Shown here in pieces: positions 8,415 to 16,295 of a DNA stretch of 64,000 bases. The stretch is taken from contig JAJTGR010000012.1 of the NCBI GenBank assembly GCA_021299375.1, positions 1 to 64,000 on the forward strand. Reading direction: 5' to 3'. Source of the DNA: Gemmatimonadota bacterium. Its GTDB lineage: Bacteria > Gemmatimonadota > Gemmatimonadetes > Gemmatimonadales > Gemmatimonadaceae. Within the stretch, counting starts at the first letter, position 1; each line of letters begins with the position of its first letter. The notes beneath the pieces were generated by a model. It saw only the letters and a list, made by a program, of their open reading frames with translations. It was not told the DNA's origin and made no database searches. The position numbers and the translations under genes are program-made.

Positions 8415-9206
8415 TCAGCGCACAGGGACAACGAGGGGCGACGTCTTGATGACGCCGGACGGCGGTACTTCGTATTCGGCGGTCAACTCGAACTGCGTGA
8501 CATCCTTACCGTCGACGATCACGATCTCGGACTTGCTGAGGGCGACCTTTTGAATGAAGGGTGAGCTCTCCAGCTGCCGCATGAACATGGTGAGAGCCTG
8601 GATGTCGACCGTCTGCCCGACCAGCCGGAAGCCGAGGGGCGGATGCACCGTGATGGAGTCCGCCGCGGCTGCTGGCTCGGCCGTCTTCTTGCCACCGACC
8701 TCACCGCCGGCCCGCGGTTTGCCCGCGGGCGCCTTGGCGGCCGGCTTCGCGGCACCCGTGGAGTCGACCCCCGGCGGCGAGGGCGCCTTGGTGGTCTGCT
8801 CGAGCGCGGTGAGCCATGTGTATGCCGGGAGGGCGCGGCTCACCTCGTCGAGGATGTGGGCCCAGTTGTACCGGTTGTCGTCGATCGTCCGGATGATCTG
8901 CAGCTGTCGGTACACCGAGTCGCGCTCGGTGGCGATCTTCTTTCGGGCCGACAGCGCCTGCTCGTAGCGCGTCGAGTCGTCCAGCGCCCGCTCGAGGCGC
9001 TCGCCGACTTCGCCCGCGCGCGCGTACTGGGCGGTGAAGAGCACCCCCACGGTGGAGACGGCGATGACGACCGAGGCGGCCGCCGCCAGCAGCCAGGGAT
9101 CGCGCACCCCACTGCCCAGCGCGCTGAATGACAAGGGCAGACTGAGCCCGGTTGCGCTCTTCACTCCCTTCTTCGCACCAGGGAGCAGGTTGATCTGGAT
9201 CATCAT
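8415..9206 (-). CDS. pilN: PilN-like inner-membrane pilus alignment protein
   Basis: The N-terminus MMIQINLLPGAKKG contains the INLLP motif by which PilN docks into PilM. One membrane helix follows (about 36-57), then a coiled coil and a Fimbrial-assembly-like periplasmic domain with VDIQALTMFMRQLESSPFIQ. A low-complexity Ala/Pro/Lys/Gly insertion of about 40 residues (KPAAKAPAGKPRAGGEVGG) splits the periplasmic part, which I do not know from well-studied PilN proteins. The 263 residues exceed the usual length of roughly 190-200 because of it. It begins 10 bp after pilM. Confidence 0.92.
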   Translation of the reverse strand: MMIQINLLPGAKKGVKSATGLSLPLSFSALGSGVRDPWLLAAAASVVIAVSTVGVLFTAQYARAGEVGERLERALDDSTRYEQALSARKKIATERDSVYRQLQIIRTIDDNRYNWAHILDEVSRALPAYTWLTALEQTTKAPSPPGVDSTGAAKPAAKAPAGKPRAGGEVGGKKTAEPAAAADSITVHPPLGFRLVGQTVDIQALTMFMRQLESSPFIQKVALSKSEIVIVDGKDVTQFELTAEYEVPPSGVIKTSPLVVPVR

Positions 9207-9216
9207 GGCTATGTCC

Positions 9217-10260
9217 TCACGCCGCGGAGCGGAGGGCGAGTCCCACCGGCAGCATCAGCAGCGGACCGACTTCGTCAGTGGAGAGGAACTCGAGCGCCCC
9301 ATCGCGGACGGCCAGCTGGGCGAGGGCATTCGCCGGCTGTACCGGAATGCGCAGTCGCTCGGAAATCCAGGGCAGGAGACCCGGCACGCGGCTGCCGCCG
9401 CCGCAAGCGTAGACCGCGCGGATCTGCCCGAAACTGCGCGACGAGGAGGAGAGAAACGTGGCGGCGCGCTCGAGGCCGATAGCGAGTTCCTCACCGCGCG
9501 ACGCAATGGCACTCTCCAGCATCGGATGGCGATCGAAGCCCCGCAGGAGATCCTCGGCTTCCTCGGCCCCAATACCGTGCTCGCGCTGCATGTCCTCTCG
9601 AAACCGTCGGGTCCCGATGCCAAGATCACGGGTGAGGACCGGCACACCGTCGTCGAGGATGTTGAGGTTGGTGGCCTCATTGCCGATGTTGAGTAGCGCT
9701 ACCGTTCCGTTCATGGCGTCCGGGTAGTTCGCCTCGAACGCGTTGTGAAGGGCAAAGGCATCCACGTCGATGACCGTCGCCGCCGCGCCGGCCTCCTGCA
9801 GCAAGCCCTGACGGTTCTCCACGAGTTCGCGCTTCGCCGCGACCAGGAGCACACTCATGTCGATGCCGTCGCCGTCCGGGTCGAGCACCTGAAAGTCGAG
9901 CTCAACCGAGTCCATGTCGAATGGTACGTGCTGCTCCGCCTCCCAACGCATCAGCTCGCGCGCCTGCGCTTCCTTTACGCGCTCCATCGTGATCTTCTTG
10001 ACGATCACATCGCGCCCACCGACGGCAGCCACGAGATGCTTTGCCTTGACCCCGGTTGCCGCGATGGTCTGGCGGATCGCGTCAGCCACAACGCTGTGGT
10101 CCATCACCTCGCCCTCGACGATGACCGTGTCGTTGAGTGGCGTGATGACGACCTTCGCCAGCTCCGGCGTCGCGCCGCTGTGGTCAATGACCACGGCCTT
10201 CACGAGCCCCGAGCCGACATCGAGTCCGACGGTGAGTTTCTTCCGGCCGAAGAGCGCCAT
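9217..10260 (-). CDS. pilM: Type IV pilus assembly ATPase-fold protein PilM
   Basis: PilM is an actin/FtsA-fold cytoplasmic protein that binds ATP and the PilN tail, anchoring the alignment complex. The start at 10260 gives 347 residues: MALFGRKKLTVGLDVGSGLVKAVVI has the phosphate-1 loop, LLNIGNEATNLNILDDGVPVL the phosphate-2 region, and YACGGGSRVPGLLPWISERL the adenosine motif. The ORF is open much further upstream (to 11214), but that part is the shadow of the pilX-like gene. It opens the pilMNOPQ unit; the 224 bp upstream should hold its promoter. Confidence 0.95.
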   Translation of the reverse strand: MALFGRKKLTVGLDVGSGLVKAVVIDHSGATPELAKVVITPLNDTVIVEGEVMDHSVVADAIRQTIAATGVKAKHLVAAVGGRDVIVKKITMERVKEAQARELMRWEAEQHVPFDMDSVELDFQVLDPDGDGIDMSVLLVAAKRELVENRQGLLQEAGAAATVIDVDAFALHNAFEANYPDAMNGTVALLNIGNEATNLNILDDGVPVLTRDLGIGTRRFREDMQREHGIGAEEAEDLLRGFDRHPMLESAIASRGEELAIGLERAATFLSSSSRSFGQIRAVYACGGGSRVPGLLPWISERLRIPVQPANALAQLAVRDGALEFLSTDEVGPLLMLPVGLALRSAA

Positions 10261-10484
10261 GGGTCTGGGATTGCGCAGTGGTGTTTGTGATCGCGTCCCG
10301 GTGTCGAGGCATGGCAACGGGACAGATTGACCTGTCAGGGCCTGACATGTCACTCTTGAAACGACCCGAGCCTCACGAGGTAACGCTCGGTACAGGAAGC
10401 CGGACCGGAACACGGGCCCACTTGGTGACAGTGCCGGCCCACGACGCGGTGGCCCACAGGTGGACGTCCTGACCGGTCGGCCGG
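10261..10484 (-). promoter_or_regulatory. Intergenic region upstream of pilM, presumed promoter
   Basis: This 224-bp gap is the only sizeable non-coding space between the minor-pilin genes and pilM. I find no GG-N10-GC sigma-54 element here and no convincing -35/-10 pair. The one clear structure is the dyad at 10328-10352. Read-through from the minor-pilin genes is also possible, since no terminator is seen. Confidence 0.4.
10328..10352. promoter_or_regulatory. Imperfect palindrome upstream of pilM, possible operator
   Basis: TGACCTGTCAG and CTGACATGTCA are inverted copies (10 of 11 positions) separated by GGC, about 70 bp upstream of the pilM start. Size and symmetry suit a dimeric regulator; a weak hairpin is the alternative. 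There is no T-run on either side to make it a terminator. Confidence 0.45.
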
Positions 10485-11507
10485 TCAGTGCCCGGTGGCC
10501 TGCCATAGCACGAAGGGTGTGCTGCGCGGGGTCGCGACCGTGGCCAGTGCCATCTGCACGGCGCAGCGGTCGTACTGCACATCCGTGTCGCCCCCCAGCC
10601 GTACGTCGGCGCCGAGGCTGTCCGCCACCAGCACCGCGCCGCGTACCCGCAGCCGAGCGCGTTGTGCGTCGAGGGGACCGCGGACGAGCAGCACGCCGTC
10701 GATCTGTACGGGGCCCTGCAGCCGGAGCGCTCCACGCACGGTGAGCAGACCGCGCCACACGGTGGGCCCCTGGACGACGATGACGGGCCCGTCGAGCAAC
10801 AGTGCTTGCCAGCCCGGTGACGCCGGGAGCGGCGCCGGAAGGGAGTCCCGCGGTAGCGCCACACTGTGCTGCACGACCGTGGGAAGCGCACTCGACACCT
10901 GCAACGAGACCGTGGGCGGCACCACGGCCCACACCGGCATGGCGGGCCAGGCCGCCGGCGCGGCCGGCGCCACCTGCCCGGCGACGATCGCGGCCACATC
11001 GACCGCGTCGCGCTGCATACCGCAGGGCATCGCTGCGTGCGGGATGTCGATCCCGCTGACCGTGGTGGCCCCCTCGCCGATGACCGCCCCCGAGGCGGTA
11101 AGGGCTGCCGGCAGCGGAAGGCTCGGTGGCGCAAGCCAGAGCGCCCGTGTGCGTCGCCGACCGGCGCGTTCCTCGGCGATCCGGCTGATGCGGGCCGAGC
11201 GAACATCGAGCCACGCCACCAACGGGTGGCTTCGACGCCAGACGATATCATGGTGCACGCCATTTGGCAGGTCGATCGTGCGCGTCACCGCAGTCCCCGG
11301 GGGGAGCGTCCAGAGGGAGTCCGCGCGCCACGCACGCTGGGCATCGGCAAGCACCTCGTCGGCGGCGAGCGCCACACTCTCGGCCTGACGGCCCTGCCGT
11401 CCCGCCCGATGCCCGCGCCAGGCTGCCGTGATGAACGCCATCGCGAGCGTGCCACTGGTGCCGATCGCGATGATCACGAACGGCAGGACGAATCCGCGCC
11501 GCCTCAT
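10485..11507 (-). CDS. PilX/GspK-like pseudopilin with repetitive beta C-terminus
   Basis: The 340-residue protein starts MRRRGFVLPFVIIAIGTSG: a short basic leader, a Gly at the cleavage point and a hydrophobic helix without Glu at +5, as in the tip pseudopilin GspK and some PilX proteins. The C-terminal 100 residues contain short repeated beta blocks (VRGALRLQGPVQIDGVLLVRG) resembling a bactofilin-like stacked helix. It overlaps the preceding PilW-like gene by four bases and is the last of three minor-pilin genes. A role in pilus initiation or at the tip is inference from the N-terminus and location. Confidence 0.7.
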   Translation of the reverse strand: MRRRGFVLPFVIIAIGTSGTLAMAFITAAWRGHRAGRQGRQAESVALAADEVLADAQRAWRADSLWTLPPGTAVTRTIDLPNGVHHDIVWRRSHPLVAWLDVRSARISRIAEERAGRRRTRALWLAPPSLPLPAALTASGAVIGEGATTVSGIDIPHAAMPCGMQRDAVDVAAIVAGQVAPAAPAAWPAMPVWAVVPPTVSLQVSSALPTVVQHSVALPRDSLPAPLPASPGWQALLLDGPVIVVQGPTVWRGLLTVRGALRLQGPVQIDGVLLVRGPLDAQRARLRVRGAVLVADSLGADVRLGGDTDVQYDRCAVQMALATVATPRSTPFVLWQATGH

Positions 11508-12412
11508 GCTGGCGGGCCCTGGGCGGGCGCGGCCCGCAATGGGACCTCAACGGCGGCCGAATCGACGTGCCCGCTCCTGGCATCGTGCACACGCCGAGAG
11601 GCGCGCAACACGATGCGCAACAAGGCCATCGAGTCCGGCCACGTCGTGGGTACCCCACGGTGCGAGAAGCCCTGGAGCGCCATGCCGTGCTCGGTCGCGG
11701 ACAGCAGCGGACCGGCCACCGGCTGGGTGACATCCCATCCGGCGGCGTCGCGCGTGCGTCGGCCAAGCCACCACCGCGAGCCACTCTGATAGTGCCGGTA
11801 TCGTACGGGTCGTCCGATGCCCACGGGCATGCCGGGCGCCAGCGGCACGCCAGAGGTGGCTGCCACGGTCAGACGCCAGCGCGGGCGCGGTGGCACCATC
11901 GGTGCCGGACCGCAGGTTCCCACCCCGAGCCCCTTGGGCGGAGCCACGATGGGCGCCATCCACCGCTGCGGCGTATCGCTCGGAGCGTGGGGCAGTGCCC
12001 ACCCGATGAGGTCATCACCGGCGCGCACGGCGGACACCCAGTCGCCGGCCGCTCCCGTGTCGGGCACCGCGACATCGATGGCCATGCCGGAAGGCACGGT
12101 GCAGAGGACGAGAACGCCAAGATGCGCGCGGAACTCGAGCAGTGTATCGGTGAGCACTCGGATGTCCGTGCCGTGCACGGACTCGAGATCACGCGCCAGC
12201 ACGAGCCGAGCGTGCCGCAGCTCGCGCGTTGTCGCCAGACGCGCCCACTGGCCACGTCCCGCCTTGGCAACGTGCAGGAGCAGGGCCACGGCCATGACGG
12301 CCACCAGTACGGTGAGCGGCAGTGCCACCAGCAGCTCGACCAACGTGGTGCCAGCCCGTGCATTCGCGGACGACCCCACCGGTAGGTTGCCGGAGTGCGT
12401 GCGGGCATTCAC
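11504..12412 (-). CDS. PilW-like minor pilin
   Basis: After a 21-residue leader the protein has a prepilin cleavage motif G|TTLVELLVALPL with Glu at +5, followed by a 20-residue hydrophobic helix, the hallmark of type IV pilins. I place the start at the GTG at 12412, whose GTGA overlaps the stop of the upstream PilV-like gene; the long ORF to 12739 is its shadow. At 302 residues it matches PilW-size minor pilins, which help initiate pilus assembly with PilV and PilX. The globular part is not recognisable beyond that. Confidence 0.75.
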   Translation of the reverse strand: MNARTHSGNLPVGSSANARAGTTLVELLVALPLTVLVAVMAVALLLHVAKAGRGQWARLATTRELRHARLVLARDLESVHGTDIRVLTDTLLEFRAHLGVLVLCTVPSGMAIDVAVPDTGAAGDWVSAVRAGDDLIGWALPHAPSDTPQRWMAPIVAPPKGLGVGTCGPAPMVPPRPRWRLTVAATSGVPLAPGMPVGIGRPVRYRHYQSGSRWWLGRRTRDAAGWDVTQPVAGPLLSATEHGMALQGFSHRGVPTTWPDSMALLRIVLRASRRVHDARSGHVDSAAVEVPLRAAPAQGPPA

Positions 12413-12828
12413 TCGCAGACTCCGGCCGTCGACACGGCCACCGTCCGGCCCGCCACCCAACTCAGGGCGGACGCCTGCCAGGTAGCCTCCACGGCAACGC
12501 GATGTCGAGCATCCGACACCACGTGCGATTCGCGCACTGCAAGGCGGGCGCCCCAGTGGAGCGGGGGTAACGCCACGCCGCCGCCGCACCCATCCAGCTG
12601 GACGCGGGCCGAAATGGTGGAGACCGCCTGCTGAACCCGGTCCTCGAGCTGCGCCGCATCGACGAGGGTTGCCGTGCCCCCCGCGCCCAGCAGCATGAGT
12701 GTGCTGCACACCGCGAGCAGCAACAGCGCCACACAGCACTCCACCAGAACCCGACCGGCTCGGCGTCGTTGGTGGTCCCGCCTGGGGGCCCGTCGCCGCG
12801 GGCCAGCGTTCGTTGGTATGTCGTCCAT
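12409..12828 (-). CDS. PilV-like minor pilin
   Basis: The 139-residue protein has a long basic leader of 25 residues, then G|RVLVECCVALLLLAVCSTLML, a prepilin-type site with Glu at +5 and a hydrophobic helix; the remainder is short and contains further Cys residues that could form a disulfide. Size, first place in the V-W-X order and the four-base overlap with the next gene indicate a PilV/FimT-type minor pilin. It begins 57 bp after the sensor-kinase stop and would be processed by a prepilin peptidase not encoded in this window. Confidence 0.7.
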   Translation of the reverse strand: MDDIPTNAGPRRRAPRRDHQRRRAGRVLVECCVALLLLAVCSTLMLLGAGGTATLVDAAQLEDRVQQAVSTISARVQLDGCGGGVALPPLHWGARLAVRESHVVSDARHRVAVEATWQASALSWVAGRTVAVSTAGVCE

Positions 12829-12885
12829 GGTGACAGGCTACATCATTAGCCGCACACCTCCGTCACCCGATCATTGCCCACGGGA

Positions 12886-14106
12886 TCATTCGAACGCGAG
12901 GCCCGGATCGGCAGAGACGGCCATCAGTCCACTGTGGTGCAACGGGAGGAGGATAATGAAGGCAGCGCCGCCTTCGCGTGCACGCTGGACCCAGATCGTT
13001 CCCCCCAGGTTCTCGATGGTACTCGCCACGATGGCGAGTCCGAGGCCTGTCCCCTTGCCGGGCTGCTTGGTGGAAAAGAAGGGTTCGAAGATGCGCTCTT
13101 CGTCTTCCGGCGCGACGCCGGTGCCCGAATCGGCCAGCACGACCTGCAGGAAGCGCGGTGGCGACTCCGGACGGGCCAGCCAGGCGAGTGCGCGTCGACT
13201 CGGCCGGTGGGCCCAACGCCTCCGGATCGGGTCGGTGCGTCGCTTCTCGATGGCATCGGTGAACGCCAGCGCATCGTTGATCCGCGACCGCACGACGATT
13301 TCGCCTTCACGATCCATCGCATCGACGGCATTGAGCAACAGGTTCACGAACACCTGCTCGAGGTCATGTCGCTCGGCGTACACCAGTCCCTCGGGTGCCT
13401 CCAGCTCGCAATCGACGCGGAATCGCCGCGTGATGCCCTGGTCACCAAGCAGGCGCAAGACATCCGCGATCACTTCGTCGACCACGATCGGCTTGGGGGT
13501 CAGGCGCCGCGGCCGAGCATAGTCGAGGAGGCCACGCATGATCCGGTCGATCCGGGCGATCTCGCGTTCGAGCGCGTCCAGCGGCTCGCTCGCGCCGGCA
13601 ATCTGCCCGGTGCGCATCCGCAGCACATGGGCATAGTTCGCGATGGCGGAGACCGGGTTGCCGATCTCGTGCGAGATGCCGGCGGCGATGCGCCCCATCG
13701 TGGCCAGCTTCTCCACCCGCAGTCGGGTCTGGGTCGCGGCATTCATCTGCTCGGTCATGCGGTTGATCGCATTGGCGAGCTGATTGAATTCTTCCGTCGT
13801 GGCCGGCGGGACGGTCTGGCTCGTGTCGCCGCGGGCGATGGCGTCGGCGGCGCCCACGCACCGGGTGAGCGGTTCCTCGATGAGTTCGGCCACCTGGCGT
13901 TGCATCACGCCGGCCGAGACCAGCGCCACGAGAAAGATGAGCAGGATCACGATCGGCCAGCGCACCACGGCTGGCAACTGCTCGGTGAACCACATCGTCG
14001 TGATGATGGCGACGATGAGGCCACTGCTGGCGATGACCAGTACGCGTTGCAGCCGGTCATGGATGCTGGATCGGGTCGGTTCACTCACGCGGGGAGGATG
14101 CAGCAT
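12886..14106 (-). CDS. Membrane sensor histidine kinase within the pil cluster
   Basis: The 406-residue protein has two adjacent membrane helices (about 22-38 and 46-64), a HAMP linker (LTRCVGAADAIARGDTSQ), a HisKA domain with phospho-acceptor motif HEIGNP, and an HATPase domain with an N-box (NLLLNAVDAM) and a GTGLGLAI G-box. The region between helices is very short, so it probably senses membrane or cytoplasmic signals. It has no adjacent regulator of its own; PilR is the nearest. The start at 14106 is chosen because the longer ORF (to 14190) would run over the pilA terminator. Confidence 0.85.
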   Translation of the reverse strand: MLHPPRVSEPTRSSIHDRLQRVLVIASSGLIVAIITTMWFTEQLPAVVRWPIVILLIFLVALVSAGVMQRQVAELIEEPLTRCVGAADAIARGDTSQTVPPATTEEFNQLANAINRMTEQMNAATQTRLRVEKLATMGRIAAGISHEIGNPVSAIANYAHVLRMRTGQIAGASEPLDALEREIARIDRIMRGLLDYARPRRLTPKPIVVDEVIADVLRLLGDQGITRRFRVDCELEAPEGLVYAERHDLEQVFVNLLLNAVDAMDREGEIVVRSRINDALAFTDAIEKRRTDPIRRRWAHRPSRRALAWLARPESPPRFLQVVLADSGTGVAPEDEERIFEPFFSTKQPGKGTGLGLAIVASTIENLGGTIWVQRAREGGAAFIILLPLHHSGLMAVSADPGLAFE

Positions 14107-14156
14107 GGCCGCGATGTCGGCAACGGGCCCGGCCGGCGGGCGCCTCCGAACGGCAA

Positions 14157-14182
14157 AGGGGCCGGGCTTTCGCCCGACCCCT
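14157..14182 (-). terminator. Terminator after pilA
   Basis: AGGGGCCGGGC and GCCCGACCCCT form an 11-bp stem with one mismatch around a 4-base loop, followed on the minus strand by TTTGCCGTT. It lies between the pilA stop and the kinase start, so pilA can be transcribed at high level alone with limited read-through. Confidence 0.65.
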
Positions 14183-14243
14183 CCCCCCAAGCAGTCCGCT
14201 TCGTCCGGAGACGAACCGTTCCGCTCGATTCACACTGTGGCGC

Positions 14244-14621
14244 TTACTTGCAGGTAGCGCCGCCGGGCTCGCCCTCGGCCAGATCGGCTGGCTTCGCCGA
14301 GCCAACACCGATCTCGCACTCTTCGCCATTCGTCAGCGTGGAGTGGGTAGCCGTCGCCGACCAGCCGTCCACGGCGCCGGTGAACGTGATGGTGACATCC
14401 TTCGAACCCACAGGGTCCGGCATGCCGACGTAGGTGTTGTTGTCCGCGAAGTACGCCTCGGCGGACGACGTGATGTTCTTGAGGTCCGACTTCATGGCCG
14501 TGATGTACGCCTTCTTCTTGGTGTCCGAGAACTTCGGGATCGCGACGGCGGCCAGAATGCCGATGATGACGACGACGATGAGGAGTTCGATGAGGGTGAA
14601 GCCCTTGCGCGTGCGCTGCAT
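14244..14621 (-). CDS. pilA: Major type IV pilin
   Basis: The 125-residue prepilin begins MQRTRKGFTLIELLIVVVIIGILAAVAIPKF: a seven-residue basic leader, the cleaved G|F bond, Glu at +5 and the conserved Pro in the N-terminal helix. Two Cys residues near the C-terminus (EECEIG and ATCK) are placed to close a short disulfide-bounded D-region. It is the main structural subunit of the pilus assembled by the PilM-Q machinery. It has its own sigma-54-type promoter upstream and a terminator downstream, and it follows pilSR directly. Confidence 0.95.
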   Translation of the reverse strand: MQRTRKGFTLIELLIVVVIIGILAAVAIPKFSDTKKKAYITAMKSDLKNITSSAEAYFADNNTYVGMPDPVGSKDVTITFTGAVDGWSATATHSTLTNGEECEIGVGSAKPADLAEGEPGGATCK

Positions 14622-14693
14622 GATGATGTCTCCGTTGGGGGTCGTTCGACGGGGCCGCCCTCAGTGGCGAGCCTCGCGACACCACTCCAAAGG

Positions 14694-14708
14694 GCAACAG
14701 CCTTGCCA
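14694..14708 (-). promoter_or_regulatory. Sigma-54 (-24/-12) promoter of pilA
   Basis: On the minus strand TGGCAAGGCTGTTGC matches the RpoN consensus TGGCAC-N5-TTGC with the exact ten-base spacing between GG and GC. Transcription would start near 14682, giving a leader of about 60 nt before the pilA ATG. The neighbouring pilR encodes a sigma-54 activator, as in Pseudomonas and Myxococcus pilA control. Confidence 0.85.
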
Positions 14709-14915
14709 GAGCGGCGCACACAACAGAAACGCTTTTGCCACAATCACTTGCATCGTTTCGTTGCCAGCGGGGCCATTTCATTTCGCGTGGTCTTTCGCAA
14801 CGATTCTTGCAGGGTGCAAGCCTTGGCCCGTTCGCAGGCTGGCATCGCCGTGCCGGCAACGAAACGGCGCCGCCCGGAATGTGACGGCGCCGCAGGACTC
14901 CCGGGGTGGGGCCGT
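14709..14915 (-). promoter_or_regulatory. Region between pilR and the pilA promoter, presumed activator-binding area
   Basis: About 200 bp between the pilR stop and the -24 element carry no supported gene. The stretch 14710-14800 is less GC-rich than its surroundings, with CGTTTCG and TTTGCC segments. Enhancer sites for PilR would be expected 80-150 bp upstream of the promoter; I do not see a clear repeated motif. Confidence 0.4.
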
Positions 14916-16295
14916 TCACCCGTCGCCGTACCGGGCGAGTTTGCGGTACAGCGTGGAGGGATCGATGCCCAGCATGTCGGCGGCGCGGCTCTTGTTGCCC
15001 CCTTCGTTCTGGAGCACCCATTGGATGTAGGCGCGCTCGATCGCTTCCAGCGTCGGTGTGACCGGAGCCCGCTCGCTGACGAGCGGTTCGGCCCGGCGCG
15101 CCGTGACCCGCTCGGGGAGGGCGTCGGCACGAATGGTGTCGCCGTTCGAAAGAATCGCCGCCCGCTCGAGGGCGTTTTCCAGTTCGCGGACGTTGCCCGG
15201 CCAGGCGTACGCCATCATGGCATCGAGCGTTTCGTCGGCCATCTCCTTCGGTTGCTCGCCCCGCAGCTGTGCCGATCGGGCGAGAAAGCTTTCGGCCAAC
15301 AGCGGAATGTCCTCGGCGCGCTGCCGCAGGGGCGGCAGATGCACCGCGATGACGTTGAGCCGATAGAACAGATCGGCGCGGAAGCTGCCCCGCTTGATCT
15401 CGTCCTCAAGGTCGCGATTGGTGGCCGCCAGGACCCGGGTGTTCACCGCCACCGATTCGGTGGCACCCACCGGGATGACCTCACGCTGCTGCAGCACACG
15501 GAGCAGCTTGACCTGCGTGGACGGCGTCGTCTCGCCGATTTCGTCGAGAAAGAAGGTGCCGTGATCGGCCGCGGCGAACAGGCCGGTCTTGTCCTTCACG
15601 GCCCCGGTGAAGGAGCCCTTCACGTGCCCGAACAGTTCACTCTCCAGCAGCGACTCCGGCAGGGCCCCGCAGTTGATCGACAGGAAGCTGTGCTCGCCCC
15701 GCGTACTCAACTCGTGGATGTAGCGCGCGATGACTTCCTTGCCGGTGCCGGATTCGCCCGTGATCAGGACCGTGGAGTCCGTGGGCGCGACCATCTCGGC
15801 CATTCGCAGCACCTCGCTCCAACTCTTGCTTCGCCCGATCGGGCGCCCGCTCGTCGTGCGATCGCGCGGCTTGATCTCCGGCGCGAGCCCGTGGTTCTCC
15901 ACCCGGAGCCGGCGATGTTGGGCCGCCCGGCGCAGAATGGCAATCAGTTCGTCATTACGGAACGGCTTCTGGATGTAGTAGAACGCGCCTTCGTTCACGG
16001 CCTGCATGGCCGACTGCAGGGTGGCCTGCGCCGTCATCAGGATCACGGGGACGTCGGGATCGACTTGACGCGCCGTGCTCAGCACCTGCACACCGCTCAC
16101 ATCCGGCATGCGCACGTCGGTGAGCACGATATCGGGGCGCAGGTCGGGCAGCCGTTCGATCCCCTGCCGCCCCCCCTGGGCCATGATCGGCGTGAACCCC
16201 TCCGTCTTGAGCAGGATCCGCAGGGATTCGAGGATCCCCGACTCGTCGTCGACGATGAGCACGCGTGGCGAATCGGTGGGCAAGGGTGCAATCAC
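14916..16295 (-). CDS. pilR: Sigma-54-dependent response regulator PilR
   Basis: The 459 residues comprise a receiver (VDDE acidic pair, phospho-Asp60 in LTDVRMP, and IQKPF), a sigma-54 AAA+ domain (Walker A GESGTGKE, the sigma-contact loop as GSFTGA rather than GAFTGA, Walker B GTFFLDEIGE, arginine finger in FRADLFYRLN) and a Fis-type helix-turn-helix at the C-terminus (NKSRAADMLGIDPSTLYRKL). It should open the -24/-12 promoter of pilA. Its start overlaps the pilS stop by four bases. The conservative A-to-S change in the loop occurs in active family members. Confidence 0.92.
   Translation of the reverse strand: MIAPLPTDSPRVLIVDDESGILESLRILLKTEGFTPIMAQGGRQGIERLPDLRPDIVLTDVRMPDVSGVQVLSTARQVDPDVPVILMTAQATLQSAMQAVNEGAFYYIQKPFRNDELIAILRRAAQHRRLRVENHGLAPEIKPRDRTTSGRPIGRSKSWSEVLRMAEMVAPTDSTVLITGESGTGKEVIARYIHELSTRGEHSFLSINCGALPESLLESELFGHVKGSFTGAVKDKTGLFAAADHGTFFLDEIGETTPSTQVKLLRVLQQREVIPVGATESVAVNTRVLAATNRDLEDEIKRGSFRADLFYRLNVIAVHLPPLRQRAEDIPLLAESFLARSAQLRGEQPKEMADETLDAMMAYAWPGNVRELENALERAAILSNGDTIRADALPERVTARRAEPLVSERAPVTPTLEAIERAYIQWVLQNEGGNKSRAADMLGIDPSTLYRKLARYGDG

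Noticed and set aside
10261-10484. Sigma-54 promoter before pilM
   Set aside because: Searched for GG-N10-GC on the minus strand; TTGC occurs, but no GG at the right distance.
9217-11214. Very long pilM reading frame
   Set aside because: Sequence upstream of 10260 is the out-of-frame shadow of the pilX-like gene; MALFGRKKLTVGLDVG is the family start.
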